DNA of 29,287 nucleotides from SIG440 sp045647905 (GTDB lineage: Bacteria; Bacillota; Clostridia; Monoglobales; Monoglobaceae). The stretch covers positions 1-29,287 of the forward strand of contig JAZRMZ010000005.1 in NCBI GenBank assembly GCA_045647905.1. The letters are read 5' to 3'. Made by a program: the position numbers and the translations under genes. Below are positions 9,538 through 18,219 of this stretch, in pieces (the first letter of the stretch is position 1; each line of letters starts with the position of its first letter). Below the pieces are notes generated by a model. That model was not told the DNA's origin, did no database searches, and worked only from the letters and a program-made list of their open reading frames with translations.

Positions 9538-10446
9538 ATGTTTTTAGGAATAGATATTGGCGGAACAAATATCAAGCTTGGTGTTATAGATAAGAATTAT
9601 CAAATTCTTGAAAAATATTCTATTGCCGCAGAAAAAGATAATGGTGATATACATTTTGTGCAGACAATTGCCCAAAAGGCAAAGGAAATTAAACAGAAAT
9701 TTAATTTTGAGCGGATAGGGATAGGGACTCCGGGGACGCTTGATGCAAAAAGCGGAGTCGTTGTCCGTTCGGCAAATCTGCCATACAAAAACACACCGGT
9801 TGTTGAAATAATACAGCAGGAGTTAGAGGTTCCCGTTAAAATTGCAAACGATGCGGCTTGTGCTATCTGCGGAGAGCTGTATGCCGGAATTGGGAAAAGG
9901 TATGATAATTTTTTGATGCTAACGTTAGGTACTGGTGTTGGCGGTGGAATTGTACTGAATGGAAAACCATACTTCGGAAGTAGAGGACGTGCCGGTGAGT
10001 TTGGACACTTTGTTATATCCTATGGCGGGCGGGAATGTGGTTGCGGACAGAAAGGATGCTTTGAACAGTATGCTTCTGTAAACGCTCTTATCCGTATAAC
10101 CGAAGAAGCGGCAGTAAAAAAACCACATAGCATTCTTGCTGAAATGTGCAATGATGAAGTATCAGGGAAAACTGTTTTTGAAGCTAAAAAAGCCGGATGC
10201 TCTGTAGCAGATGAAGTGATAAAGCAGTATATAGATTATCTCAGGGCTGGTATGGTCAGTCTGTATCGATTCTTTCAGCCTCAGGCTATTGTCATTGGGG
10301 GCGGAATATCAAATGAAGAAGAATATCTCATTGAACCCTTAAAGGCTTGTATTTCGTTCCCGATGGAAATTTTTGCATCAAGCTTAAAGAATGATGCAGG
10401 AATATTGGGCGCTGTTGCTATTGCTACAGAAAGTGTAAAGATTTAA
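9538..10446 (+). CDS. ROK-family sugar kinase (glucokinase-like)
   Basis: The product has 302 aa, usual for ROK kinases. The N-terminal phosphate-binding loop is GIDIGGTNIKLG. The catalytic Asp is in NDAACA (D105), and GTGVGGG forms the second phosphate loop. The zinc signature is intact: GH at the start of the loop, then CGCGQKGCFEQYAS. ROK enzymes phosphorylate glucose, N-acetylglucosamine, mannose, fructose or allose at the expense of ATP in the cytoplasm. No DNA-binding domain precedes it, so it is a kinase rather than a ROK repressor. Its place between the permeases and a beta-helix enzyme suggests it activates a hexose released from the imported oligosaccharide. Confidence 0.92.
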   Translation: MFLGIDIGGTNIKLGVIDKNYQILEKYSIAAEKDNGDIHFVQTIAQKAKEIKQKFNFERIGIGTPGTLDAKSGVVVRSANLPYKNTPVVEIIQQELEVPVKIANDAACAICGELYAGIGKRYDNFLMLTLGTGVGGGIVLNGKPYFGSRGRAGEFGHFVISYGGRECGCGQKGCFEQYASVNALIRITEEAAVKKPHSILAEMCNDEVSGKTVFEAKKAGCSVADEVIKQYIDYLRAGMVSLYRFFQPQAIVIGGGISNEEEYLIEPLKACISFPMEIFASSLKNDAGILGAVAIATESVKI

Positions 10447-10477
10447 AAGGCTTTATCTGAATAGAAAGGAAAGCAAG

Positions 10478-13400
10478 ATGAAAAAAAAGGTAAAAAAATT
10501 AGTATCGTTAGTTTTAAGTGTTGTGATGATTTGCACCGTTATGCCGTCGGTGTTTGCAGAAACCGAAGCGGGACTTGGCTTTATAAAGGTAGATTTAAAA
10601 TCACAGGCAAACGGTGTGATTTTTATGGATGGTACAGCAGAAGGCCTGGCACTTAATGTTTCATCGGTTGACAAGAATGTTGACTTTGTAACATCCGGTG
10701 GACTTGCAGGTGAATTAAATACGGTGAATTTGGAGGGGATACAGACGGCCAACAGAGATTGGATTGGACAGGGTTCTGTAAACGGCACAGGTATCGACTT
10801 TGAAATCCCTGTCAAAAGAGCGGTATCTACAGATTTTACCGAAAAGGAAACAGTAATTGTAAAGGCAGGCGGAACAGATGTAGCAACAATAAATGTTCCT
10901 GATGGTTATTATAAAGAACTGTATGTACTTGCGTTCAGTGGCGTAAATACAAGCGGAACCCCAAAGGTATCAATCAGGCTTGGCTATAACGGAAGCGAAG
11001 AAACAAAAGAGCAGGAGATATATTACTATTATACACAAACAGAATATGACAATCTTCGGTCGGCAACACAAGTGCCAAATGGAACAAGAATTGAAATGTG
11101 TACATGGGATAAAAATTTTGGAGCGAGCGGTACAGCGTATACAGCTGCGGCAAATTATTATATGTATACAATAACAACGAATTCTGAAAAGGTACTCCAA
11201 AATATAACAATTACCGCAACAGATAATGCAACTGCAATTATGGGTCTTACAGGTAATATGTATATTAATAAGACAAAGGAATATGCGGAAAGCTTGCTTG
11301 CCGGTGGAGAAGATACAATAGAGAAAAATTATAGCAGCTTAAATGAGATGATTGCAGGACTTGAAAAAGTTGGCATTAACCGCTTTGATATGGCGGGTAT
11401 AGAAAACCTCGTTATTATCGATTGCACAGATTTAAATGGAAACAGTATTTACTATGTTTCTAAAGATGAGCAGTTGACCGTCAGGATAAAAGCAAGTATG
11501 GTTTCATCTGAAGATGAGCTTGCGTTATATGCGGCGGCATATAAAAATGGAAAATTAACTTATATTAAAGAATATCCATGTGATTTTTCAGAAAGTGACA
11601 CGCAAATACATCTAGTTAAAACTCCCGATGAAGAATTTTCAGAATTTAAGCTTATGCTTTTTAATAAAAAGACATATGCTCCGTACGCTGCTTCTGTAAA
11701 GCTGGATTATGCAGAATTTTCTCCTGTTGGCATTGAAACTGCGGCAAACGGTCGCATTTATCTTGATGACAGCAGTGATATGGCTTGGGATGGAGGCGTT
11801 ATTGGCGGTTTATATTCTGAATTTGATTTCATAACATTCAGCGATGCTCTTTCTTCAAGATTTGCAATAAAAAAGAGCTCGCTTGACAGTATGAGTGAAA
11901 ACGGAATCATAACAAAGAACGGTGTTCCATACCATGTGCCTGAAATGGCAAGCGGTCCCGATGATAAAGAGGCGGTTATTGTCAGAGGAGAAAGCCCGAT
12001 AAATGTACCGATAAATAAAGCGTTGAATAAGGTGTATTTTCTTGCAGCAACACAAAATGCAAGCGATGACCTTGATGTTACAATAAAATATATCGATGGA
12101 ACGGAAAGCTATTGTGACAATATTGCATTGCTCAGTGGTTATGAAGGTGCAAATTCAACTGCTGAAAATTTTGTGTGCAGACCTGAGAGTTATGTGGCAT
12201 GGTATGATTCTGAAAAATTTTCATCTTTTAGCCGATTTAGTATTTTTGAATACAGCTTTGTCACAGATGCGGATAAGATAATCAAAGAAATAGAGTTCTC
12301 CTCTGTGCGGTATTCCTGTGCAATTATTGCTGTAACGGGCGAAAAATGGAATAACAATGAAAAGGTTCGTTATATAGAGGAACAGCTGAAAAATGCGGAG
12401 CTGATACAAAAAGACGGACATCTTCTGGAACAGTTGAAAATTTTAGCCTCACAGCTTGATGAAACGGAAAAAGAAAGTATTTCCAATATTGGGATATTGG
12501 ACGAACTTGAGGTGATACCCAGAGAGGTTTATGTAGACCCGAATGTTGCGGCTGCAGCATCTGAAAATACTTTTTCTACCATAGAACAAGCACAGGAATA
12601 TATAAGAACTATTCCAAGAAACGGACGTTATGGAATGAAGGTTTTTATAAAAGGTAGCGAATACCAGTTGACAGATGGACTTGTGTTTACAAAGGATGAT
12701 TCAGGTGTTTTAGGGAATCCGATAACATATTCTTCCTATGACGGAGAGGTTGTTTTTTCGGGAACCCAAAAGGTTGATATGTCAAAGGCTAATGCTGTTA
12801 CAAGCGAAAGTATTCGCAATCGTATTCCGGAGGATGCTGTAAATAATGTATTAGAGATTAATCTTGCGGAGCAAGGATTATCGGGGCTTGGTGAGGTGTA
12901 CGACGGATATATGTATTATAAACCTCGTACCAAATCTCCTGAACTAATATGGGACGGAGAGCCTCTTACCCGCTCACGTTGGCCGAATGAAAATGGTTGG
13001 GCATATGTTGATGAATACAAAACATATGGTACTCCTCATTATGGGGTGGCACCTGATGCAAATGACGATGGAACATCTTTTACAATAAAAGATGGTTCAG
13101 TTAATTTTGAAAAATGGAGCAATGCGGAAGATGCTGTTTTGGTAGGCTCGTGGTGGGCAGACTGGGGAATTGATTATTTGAAGCTTGATAGTGTGGACGT
13201 TGCGACAGGAATAATAAAAACAAAAACATCTCCGTCAAAAGAGGTTGGCGGTGCTTATTCAAGTAACTGTTTTTATATAGAAAATATTCTTGAGGAACTT
13301 GACAGTCCGGGCGAATGGTTTATTGATAAAACCACAGATATGTTATATGTATATCCTCCGACAGAGCTGACATCTGATACCGTTGTTGAATTTGCAGTTC

Positions 13401-14572
13401 TTGAATCTGATATGATGGAACTTAATAACACCGAACATTTGAGAGTTGAAAATATAAACTTCAGTGGAGGACGAAAAAATGCCGTTAATATGTATATGAC
13501 GGATAGCTGTGAAATTTCAGGCTGTGAAATAAAAAATTTCCTTACTTCCGGTGTTTCTTTTGTCAAAGCTGTAAAAAGCGGTGTTCAGTCTTGTGATATA
13601 AAAAATACAGGTTCAAATGGTATTTACATAAAAGGCAATGAGGAATATCGAAAAAAGCTTATTCCCGATGAAAATTACGTTGATAACTGTACGATAAGCA
13701 ATGTGGGCAGACAATTTATGTTTAGTTCGGTAGCTGTGGCGGCATATATTGAAGACGCTGTAGGGACAAAAATTTCAAATAACGAAATATATGATGTCCC
13801 CAATGTTGCCATTATGTTTATTGGAAATAATAATATTATTGAATACAATGATATTCATAATGCGGTGACTCAAACCGGAGATGTAGGTGCGATATATGCA
13901 GGACAGAGGTTTACTGATCAGGGTAATATAATAAGGTACAATTACATTCACGATATAAACCAGAATATATCAAGGAAGCATAGCTCTGTTGTTGGTATCT
14001 ATCTTGATGATATGGATAGTGGCGTGACAGCCTTCGGAAATATTATTAATCGTGTTCATACCGGCGCTTTGATAGGCGGCGGAAAGAATATAACGTTTAA
14101 AAATAATATTATTATGAACGGATTGGAACAAGTAGGAAGTGAAACATACAACGATTTAGCAATTAATGCGGATTCGAGAGGTCTGGGCTGGATGTCTGGT
14201 TCGGTAGCGCCAAATGCTGAAGAAGCTAAAGCTTGGTGGAATAATGAAGCATGGCAAAAGGATTATCCCTGGATGGAGAACAATTATTTTGACAATATGC
14301 AGGCATACCCTACAGGAAATGATATTTCAAATAATCTTATATATAATCATAAAGCAGTTTCAATTTCAAGTGAACACGCAGAATATGGTAATGTAAAGAA
14401 GAATGTTGATTACACATATTTTCATAAATTAGTATATGGTGAGATATTTGTTGATGAATCGACGGATGATTTACGTTTAATTGAAAATTCAGGAGCTTTT
14501 AAAGCAATAAGTGGTTTTGAAAATATCCCATTTGAAAAAATAGGTACATATGCTGATGAGTATAGGGAGTAG
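10478..14572 (+). CDS. Secreted right-handed beta-helix protein, GH141-like, with duplicated N-terminal sandwich domain
   Basis: The product has 1364 aa and starts at ATG 10478 behind AGGAAAG. Residues 1-27 form a signal peptide ending in VFA. Residues ~28-275 (A1) and ~418-638 (A2) are two copies of one beta-sandwich domain; compare KETVIVK/KEAVIVR, INVPDGYYKELYVLA/INVPINKALNKVYFLA and the closing TNSEKVLQNI/TDADKIIKEI strands. An Ig-like domain (~310-410) separates them. Residues ~684-1364 form the beta-helix, with YVDPN near the start, WDGEPLTRSRWPNE (~825), 'IENILEELDSPGEWFIDK', GDVGAIYAGQRF (~1135), GIYLDDMDSG (~1173) and LIGGG. It is a paralogue of the 1017 product, but the accessory domains are N-terminal. 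It probably degrades or modifies a polysaccharide outside the cell. Confidence 0.82.
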   Translation: MKKKVKKLVSLVLSVVMICTVMPSVFAETEAGLGFIKVDLKSQANGVIFMDGTAEGLALNVSSVDKNVDFVTSGGLAGELNTVNLEGIQTANRDWIGQGSVNGTGIDFEIPVKRAVSTDFTEKETVIVKAGGTDVATINVPDGYYKELYVLAFSGVNTSGTPKVSIRLGYNGSEETKEQEIYYYYTQTEYDNLRSATQVPNGTRIEMCTWDKNFGASGTAYTAAANYYMYTITTNSEKVLQNITITATDNATAIMGLTGNMYINKTKEYAESLLAGGEDTIEKNYSSLNEMIAGLEKVGINRFDMAGIENLVIIDCTDLNGNSIYYVSKDEQLTVRIKASMVSSEDELALYAAAYKNGKLTYIKEYPCDFSESDTQIHLVKTPDEEFSEFKLMLFNKKTYAPYAASVKLDYAEFSPVGIETAANGRIYLDDSSDMAWDGGVIGGLYSEFDFITFSDALSSRFAIKKSSLDSMSENGIITKNGVPYHVPEMASGPDDKEAVIVRGESPINVPINKALNKVYFLAATQNASDDLDVTIKYIDGTESYCDNIALLSGYEGANSTAENFVCRPESYVAWYDSEKFSSFSRFSIFEYSFVTDADKIIKEIEFSSVRYSCAIIAVTGEKWNNNEKVRYIEEQLKNAELIQKDGHLLEQLKILASQLDETEKESISNIGILDELEVIPREVYVDPNVAAAASENTFSTIEQAQEYIRTIPRNGRYGMKVFIKGSEYQLTDGLVFTKDDSGVLGNPITYSSYDGEVVFSGTQKVDMSKANAVTSESIRNRIPEDAVNNVLEINLAEQGLSGLGEVYDGYMYYKPRTKSPELIWDGEPLTRSRWPNENGWAYVDEYKTYGTPHYGVAPDANDDGTSFTIKDGSVNFEKWSNAEDAVLVGSWWADWGIDYLKLDSVDVATGIIKTKTSPSKEVGGAYSSNCFYIENILEELDSPGEWFIDKTTDMLYVYPPTELTSDTVVEFAVLESDMMELNNTEHLRVENINFSGGRKNAVNMYMTDSCEISGCEIKNFLTSGVSFVKAVKSGVQSCDIKNTGSNGIYIKGNEEYRKKLIPDENYVDNCTISNVGRQFMFSSVAVAAYIEDAVGTKISNNEIYDVPNVAIMFIGNNNIIEYNDIHNAVTQTGDVGAIYAGQRFTDQGNIIRYNYIHDINQNISRKHSSVVGIYLDDMDSGVTAFGNIINRVHTGALIGGGKNITFKNNIIMNGLEQVGSETYNDLAINADSRGLGWMSGSVAPNAEEAKAWWNNEAWQKDYPWMENNYFDNMQAYPTGNDISNNLIYNHKAVSISSEHAEYGNVKKNVDYTYFHKLVYGEIFVDESTDDLRLIENSGAFKAISGFENIPFEKIGTYADEYRE
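10891..11264 (+). repeat. Direct DNA repeat, copy 2 (shared beta-sandwich domain)
   Basis: Partner of 74-441. The copy lies inside domain A1 of the beta-helix protein gene. The second protein-level copy, A2, in the same gene has diverged too far to be seen at DNA level. Confidence 0.75.
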
Positions 14573-14593
14573 GATAGTTTTGTCTTTAGGTTT

Positions 14594-14598
14594 GGAGG
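14594..14598 (+). promoter_or_regulatory. Ribosome binding site identifying the original start of a frameshifted gene
   Basis: GGAGG lies nine bases before ATG 14608. That reading frame stops after 34 codons, whereas the conserved phosphoesterase frame, which has no start of its own before the first catalytic motif, continues one frame over. The site shows where translation of the intact gene began. Confidence 0.7.
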
Positions 14599-14607
14599 AA
14601 ACGCAAT

Positions 14608-15572
14608 ATGGCGGTAAAGGCTTGTTACAGAAATATGGTTATAGAGGTTAGTGAAAAATCAATAAATATGAGAAGTGTTTTAACTTTGCTGTTGTTGCGG
14701 ACACGCATTTAGACAACTCTCAGGAGGATACGTATTCAAATATCAAAGCTGTTGACAACAATGCAGGTTTTGAGTTTTTGGTGCATCTGGGCGATTTTTT
14801 AACAGGGACTATTACTAAAAGCTATACAAGAGAAATTTTAATAAATCAAATGCAAGAATTTTCAAACTGCATTCAGAAAAACTTTTATCCTGTTCGGGGA
14901 AATCATGATGGTTACAAGGATATGTCAGGAATGCAGCACGTTATATATGATGAGGACTGGTATGAAGCAACTGATTTTGTTGATAACCGCCGTGGTGTAT
15001 CAAGAGATGCCCAAAAGCCATATTACTTTGTTGATTTTAAAAATGAAAAAGTCAGATTAATAGTTTTAAGCTCGTTTTATTATAAAGGCGGAGATGGTAA
15101 TGAGCCTTATTGCCAAGTACCTGGAATTGATGATTTGCAAATTAAGTGGTTTGAAGAAAAGGCATTAAAGCTTGGTGAGGGATGGACGGTTATAATATGC
15201 TCTCATGATGTACCCTTTTCAACATTTTCTGAAAACTATTATGTTGGTAACTCAAAGAAAAATGGAAATAGAGTTATTGAAATTTTAAAACAAAGAGAAG
15301 AAGAATATGGTTTTAAAACTGCAGCGTGGTTCATAGGACATTTTCACGGAGATTATATAACGAAAATAAAAGGAATAAACTTTATTTTGGTTGCATCTGA
15401 AACGGCGTATGTTCCGCAACTTTTCAATATGCCGGAAGGTGGTTACTTTCCCGAAAGAACTTTGAATACAGAATCAGAAGATTTATGGGATTGTGTTTCT
15501 TTAGATAAAAGAAACAGAAAAATCAGAATTTTCAGATTTGGTGCTGGCATTGACAGGGAAATTGATTATTAA
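14608..15572 (+). pseudogene. Calcineurin-like metallophosphoesterase, frameshifted near its 5' end
   Basis: From 14655 to 15572 one frame encodes a metallophosphoesterase with a full set of metal ligands: DTH (14700-14708), HLGD, GNHD (14898-14909), SHD and GHFH (15336-15347). The good ribosome binding site and ATG 14608 lie in another frame, which stops at ~14710. Adding one A to the A5 run at 14654-14658 joins the two and gives a ~321-aa protein. Its DTH Asp then falls at residue 32, against D31 in the downstream 325-aa paralogue. The enzyme would be cytoplasmic (no signal peptide) and would hydrolyse a phosphomonoester or diester. A true mutation and a homopolymer sequencing or assembly error are both possible. 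The TTG at 14778 is not a credible start, because it would remove the first motif. Confidence 0.8.
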
Positions 15573-15586
15573 CGGAGGAGTTTATC

Positions 15587-16564
15587 ATGACTTGTTTTGA
15601 TGAAGAAATAAATAAAACAATAAATGACATAAAGCTTACACTTGAGGAGGATGAGTTGTGTTTCGCTATGTTTTCTGATACTAATTTATCGGATTGTTCA
15701 AAGGATACCTGTGAACATATAAATGCAATTGATAGAGCAGTTGAGTTTGACTTTGTTGTTCATTTAGGAAATATTATTGACGGAACAGTTCCTCGAAAAA
15801 TATCCGGTTATCTGCTAAAGAGTGAGCTTAAGAGATATAAAGAATGTATAGGGAAAAATAAACTTTTTGTATCGCAGGGAGATAAAGACGGCTGGAGAGA
15901 TGAACGATTTCTTGGCCAGCTTGCATTGAGTATTAATACAGATGAGTTCTGGTATGAAAATACTAATTTTATTGATATATATTCAAATGTTTCAAGAATA
16001 GATGGACAACCGTACTATTATGTTGATTTTCCGGACAAAAATATCAGGCTGATATTTTTGTGTTCATATCATTATCAGTTAGATTCATGTATAGGGTATT
16101 ACAGAAAATATACAGATATAAATGCTAAACAGGCTAATTGGCTTCTAAATGAAGCATTGGATAAATGTGAAGGAAAAACTGTGATACTGTTTTCACATAA
16201 AATACCATCCTCATGTTTTGAAGTTGGTGAAGGGCCATATAGTTATAATGGTTTTTCAACTGATCCGATTTACGCCATTATTCAAGGCGCGCAACGAAGA
16301 GGGGTAAATATTGCTTGCTGGTTTGGCGGAGGATATGGATATGACTGTGAAATAAGGTATGCTGATATAAACCTTGCGGTAATAAATTCACAGTTTCCGC
16401 AAATAGTGAAAGAGGGCAAATGTGATAATCTAAGATTTGCGGATAACCGTGATATGAACACTGTAAATCAGGATTGCTTTGATATAGTTGTAGTTAAGGA
16501 AAAATTAAGGAAGATATACATATATCGTTTTGGTTGCGGTGATGACAGAGTAATAGAATGGTGA
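15587..16564 (+). CDS. Degenerate calcineurin-like phosphoesterase paralogue (probable pseudoenzyme)
   Basis: The product has 325 aa and starts 14 bases after the previous gene behind GGAGGAG (15574-15580). It aligns along its whole length with the preceding phosphoesterase: F.F..HLG....GT, FWYEN.NFID, SR..GQPYY.VDF, IRLI.LCS.HY. The metal-binding motifs are largely lost: DTH became DTN (from D31), HLGD became HLGN (N62), GNHD became GDKD (98-101) and GHFH became GGYG (248-251). The SH motif keeps its His (H204), followed by Lys. The reading frame and fold-defining hydrophobic blocks are intact, so the gene appears maintained without metal-dependent catalysis. It may act as a partner or regulatory subunit of the upstream enzyme or as a ligand-binding protein. 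That role is inference. Confidence 0.85.
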   Translation: MTCFDEEINKTINDIKLTLEEDELCFAMFSDTNLSDCSKDTCEHINAIDRAVEFDFVVHLGNIIDGTVPRKISGYLLKSELKRYKECIGKNKLFVSQGDKDGWRDERFLGQLALSINTDEFWYENTNFIDIYSNVSRIDGQPYYYVDFPDKNIRLIFLCSYHYQLDSCIGYYRKYTDINAKQANWLLNEALDKCEGKTVILFSHKIPSSCFEVGEGPYSYNGFSTDPIYAIIQGAQRRGVNIACWFGGGYGYDCEIRYADINLAVINSQFPQIVKEGKCDNLRFADNRDMNTVNQDCFDIVVVKEKLRKIYIYRFGCGDDRVIEW

Positions 16565-16605
16565 TTTGAATGTTGAGAAAAGCAATTGTAAAGGAGCAAG
16601 GCTAA

Positions 16606-17265
16606 ATGATATTGGAAAATAAAACAGCACTTTTTTTAGGAGACAGTATCACAGAAGGGGCGGGTGTATCCAATATCGATAATGTTTATTGGAACATTTT
16701 AAAAAGGAAATATGGACTAAAAAAAGTGATTGGATATGGCATAGGCGGGACTCGTTATGCGAATCAAATTAAACCGAGTGAAGATATAAAATACGATCAA
16801 AATTTTTTGTCTCGTGTAGATGGAATGGAAGAAAAAGCTGATATAATCATAGTATTTGGCGGAACGAATGATTTCGGACATGGTGATGCTTCGTTAGGAG
16901 ATAAAGCAGACCGAAATTCAGACACATTTTACGGTGCTTGTCACGAGCTTTATTGCAAATTAATAAATAAATATCCTGAAAGCTTAATAGTAATAGTAAC
17001 ACCTTTACATAGAGAAAATGAAAACTCACTGCGGGGTGAAGGGGAAAAAGAAAAAGATGTTGCACCTTTGTCGGTATATGTGGATATTATCAGGGAAGTT
17101 GCTGAGTTTTATTCACTACCTGTATGTGACCTATATAAAATATCAGGCATACAGCCTGATTTGCCTGTCATGAAAAATATGTATATGCCGGACGGGGTTC
17201 ATCCCAATGATAGAGGTAATGAATTGATAGCTGAAAGATTAGGACAATTCCTGAAATGTTTATGA
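16606..17265 (+). CDS. SGNH/GDSL-family hydrolase (esterase or deacetylase)
   Basis: The product has 219 aa. All SGNH blocks are visible: GDSITEG with the nucleophile S14, GIGGTRY, FGGTND (oxyanion Asn) and DGVHPND giving the catalytic D196 and H199. There is no signal peptide, so it is cytoplasmic. Family members remove O-acetyl or other acyl groups from sugars, lipids or thioesters. Between sugar kinases and phosphoesterases, deacetylation of an imported oligosaccharide is the natural guess. A second, only distantly similar SGNH gene lies at 20022. The start is fixed by AAAGGAGC just upstream. Confidence 0.88.
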   Translation: MILENKTALFLGDSITEGAGVSNIDNVYWNILKRKYGLKKVIGYGIGGTRYANQIKPSEDIKYDQNFLSRVDGMEEKADIIIVFGGTNDFGHGDASLGDKADRNSDTFYGACHELYCKLINKYPESLIVIVTPLHRENENSLRGEGEKEKDVAPLSVYVDIIREVAEFYSLPVCDLYKISGIQPDLPVMKNMYMPDGVHPNDRGNELIAERLGQFLKCL

Positions 17266-17276
17266 GGTGAAAAAAT

Positions 17277-18218
17277 ATGTACATAGGAATAGACATAGGT
17301 GGAACAAAATGTGCAGTCACATACGGAGACCGTGAAGGAAATATCAAAGAAAAAATAAGGTTTGATACTACAACTGTTGATGAAACCTTGAATAATATTT
17401 TTTCTGCAGTGGAGAAAATGGGAAAAGCAAAGGCTATGGGGATAAGTTGCGGTGGTCCGCTTGACTCAAAACGGGGTGTTATAATGTCGCCTCCAAATCT
17501 TCCAGGATGGGATAATATACCGATTGTTAAAATGTTGGAGGATAAATTTGGTATACCGACTGCAATCCAGAACGATGCAAACGCCTGTGCTCTCGCCGAA
17601 TATAAGTTTGGTGCAGGCAAAGGCACGAAAAACATGGTATTTTTCACTTTTGGCACCGGTCTTGGCGCAGGCCTTATTCTTGATGGTAAGCTATACAGCG
17701 GTACAAATGATATGGCAGGCGAAGTTGGGCATATACGCCTTAAAAAATACGGACCGGTGGGTTATGGAAAGGTAGGCTCTTTTGAAGGCTTTTGCAGTGG
17801 CGGCGGTATTGCACAGATTGGCAGATACAAAGCTATTGAGGCATTACAAGCAGGGAGTGTCGTTGCGTATTGTAAAGATTATGCTGACCTTGACAATGTA
17901 ACTGCAAAGAAAATTGCGGAATGTGCATATAACGGCGATAAGCTTTCAAAAGAAGTCTACAGAATATGTGCAGAATATTTAGGAATGGGAATTTCAATGC
18001 TGATTGATATTCTGAATCCTGAAATGTTTGTTATCGGTAGTATTTACGGACGTGCAAAAGAGCTTTTGGAACCAACTGTTACGGAGGTGATAGAAAAAGA
18101 AGCGTTAAGCTATTCGAGGAATGTGTGCAAAATAGTTCCGGCAGAGCTGGGAGAAAATTTAGGCGATTTTGCTGCCCTTGCGGTTGCGGCAAGTCTGGCA
18201 GAAGAAAAGGGGTTATAG
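17277..18218 (+). CDS. ROK-family sugar kinase lacking the zinc-binding cysteines
   Basis: The product has 313 aa and starts behind GAGGTG (17264-17269), which overlaps the stop of the SGNH gene. IGIDIGGTKCAV and FGTGLGAG are the phosphate loops, and NDANACA carries the catalytic Asp (D100). In the zinc loop the His of GHIRL is present, but the CxCGxxGCxE signature reads VGYGKVGSFE. All three Cys are replaced (V, Y, S) while the Gly and Glu framework is kept. This variant should form the loop without zinc, or bind metal differently. It is a kinase for an unknown hexose or amino sugar. One base separates it from the SIS gene, which implies co-translation. Confidence 0.9.
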   Translation: MYIGIDIGGTKCAVTYGDREGNIKEKIRFDTTTVDETLNNIFSAVEKMGKAKAMGISCGGPLDSKRGVIMSPPNLPGWDNIPIVKMLEDKFGIPTAIQNDANACALAEYKFGAGKGTKNMVFFTFGTGLGAGLILDGKLYSGTNDMAGEVGHIRLKKYGPVGYGKVGSFEGFCSGGGIAQIGRYKAIEALQAGSVVAYCKDYADLDNVTAKKIAECAYNGDKLSKEVYRICAEYLGMGISMLIDILNPEMFVIGSIYGRAKELLEPTVTEVIEKEALSYSRNVCKIVPAELGENLGDFAALAVAASLAEEKGL

Positions 18219-18219
18219 T

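Noticed and set aside
14648..14690. Programmed -1 frameshifting in the first phosphoesterase
   Set aside because: The A5 run does not form an X XXY YYZ heptamer in the starting frame, and the upstream peptide alone would have no evident purpose. A one-base deletion is simpler.
14778..15572. TTG 14778 as the start of the phosphoesterase
   Set aside because: It would remove the DTH motif, which is clearly encoded upstream in the same frame, and there is no ribosome binding site.
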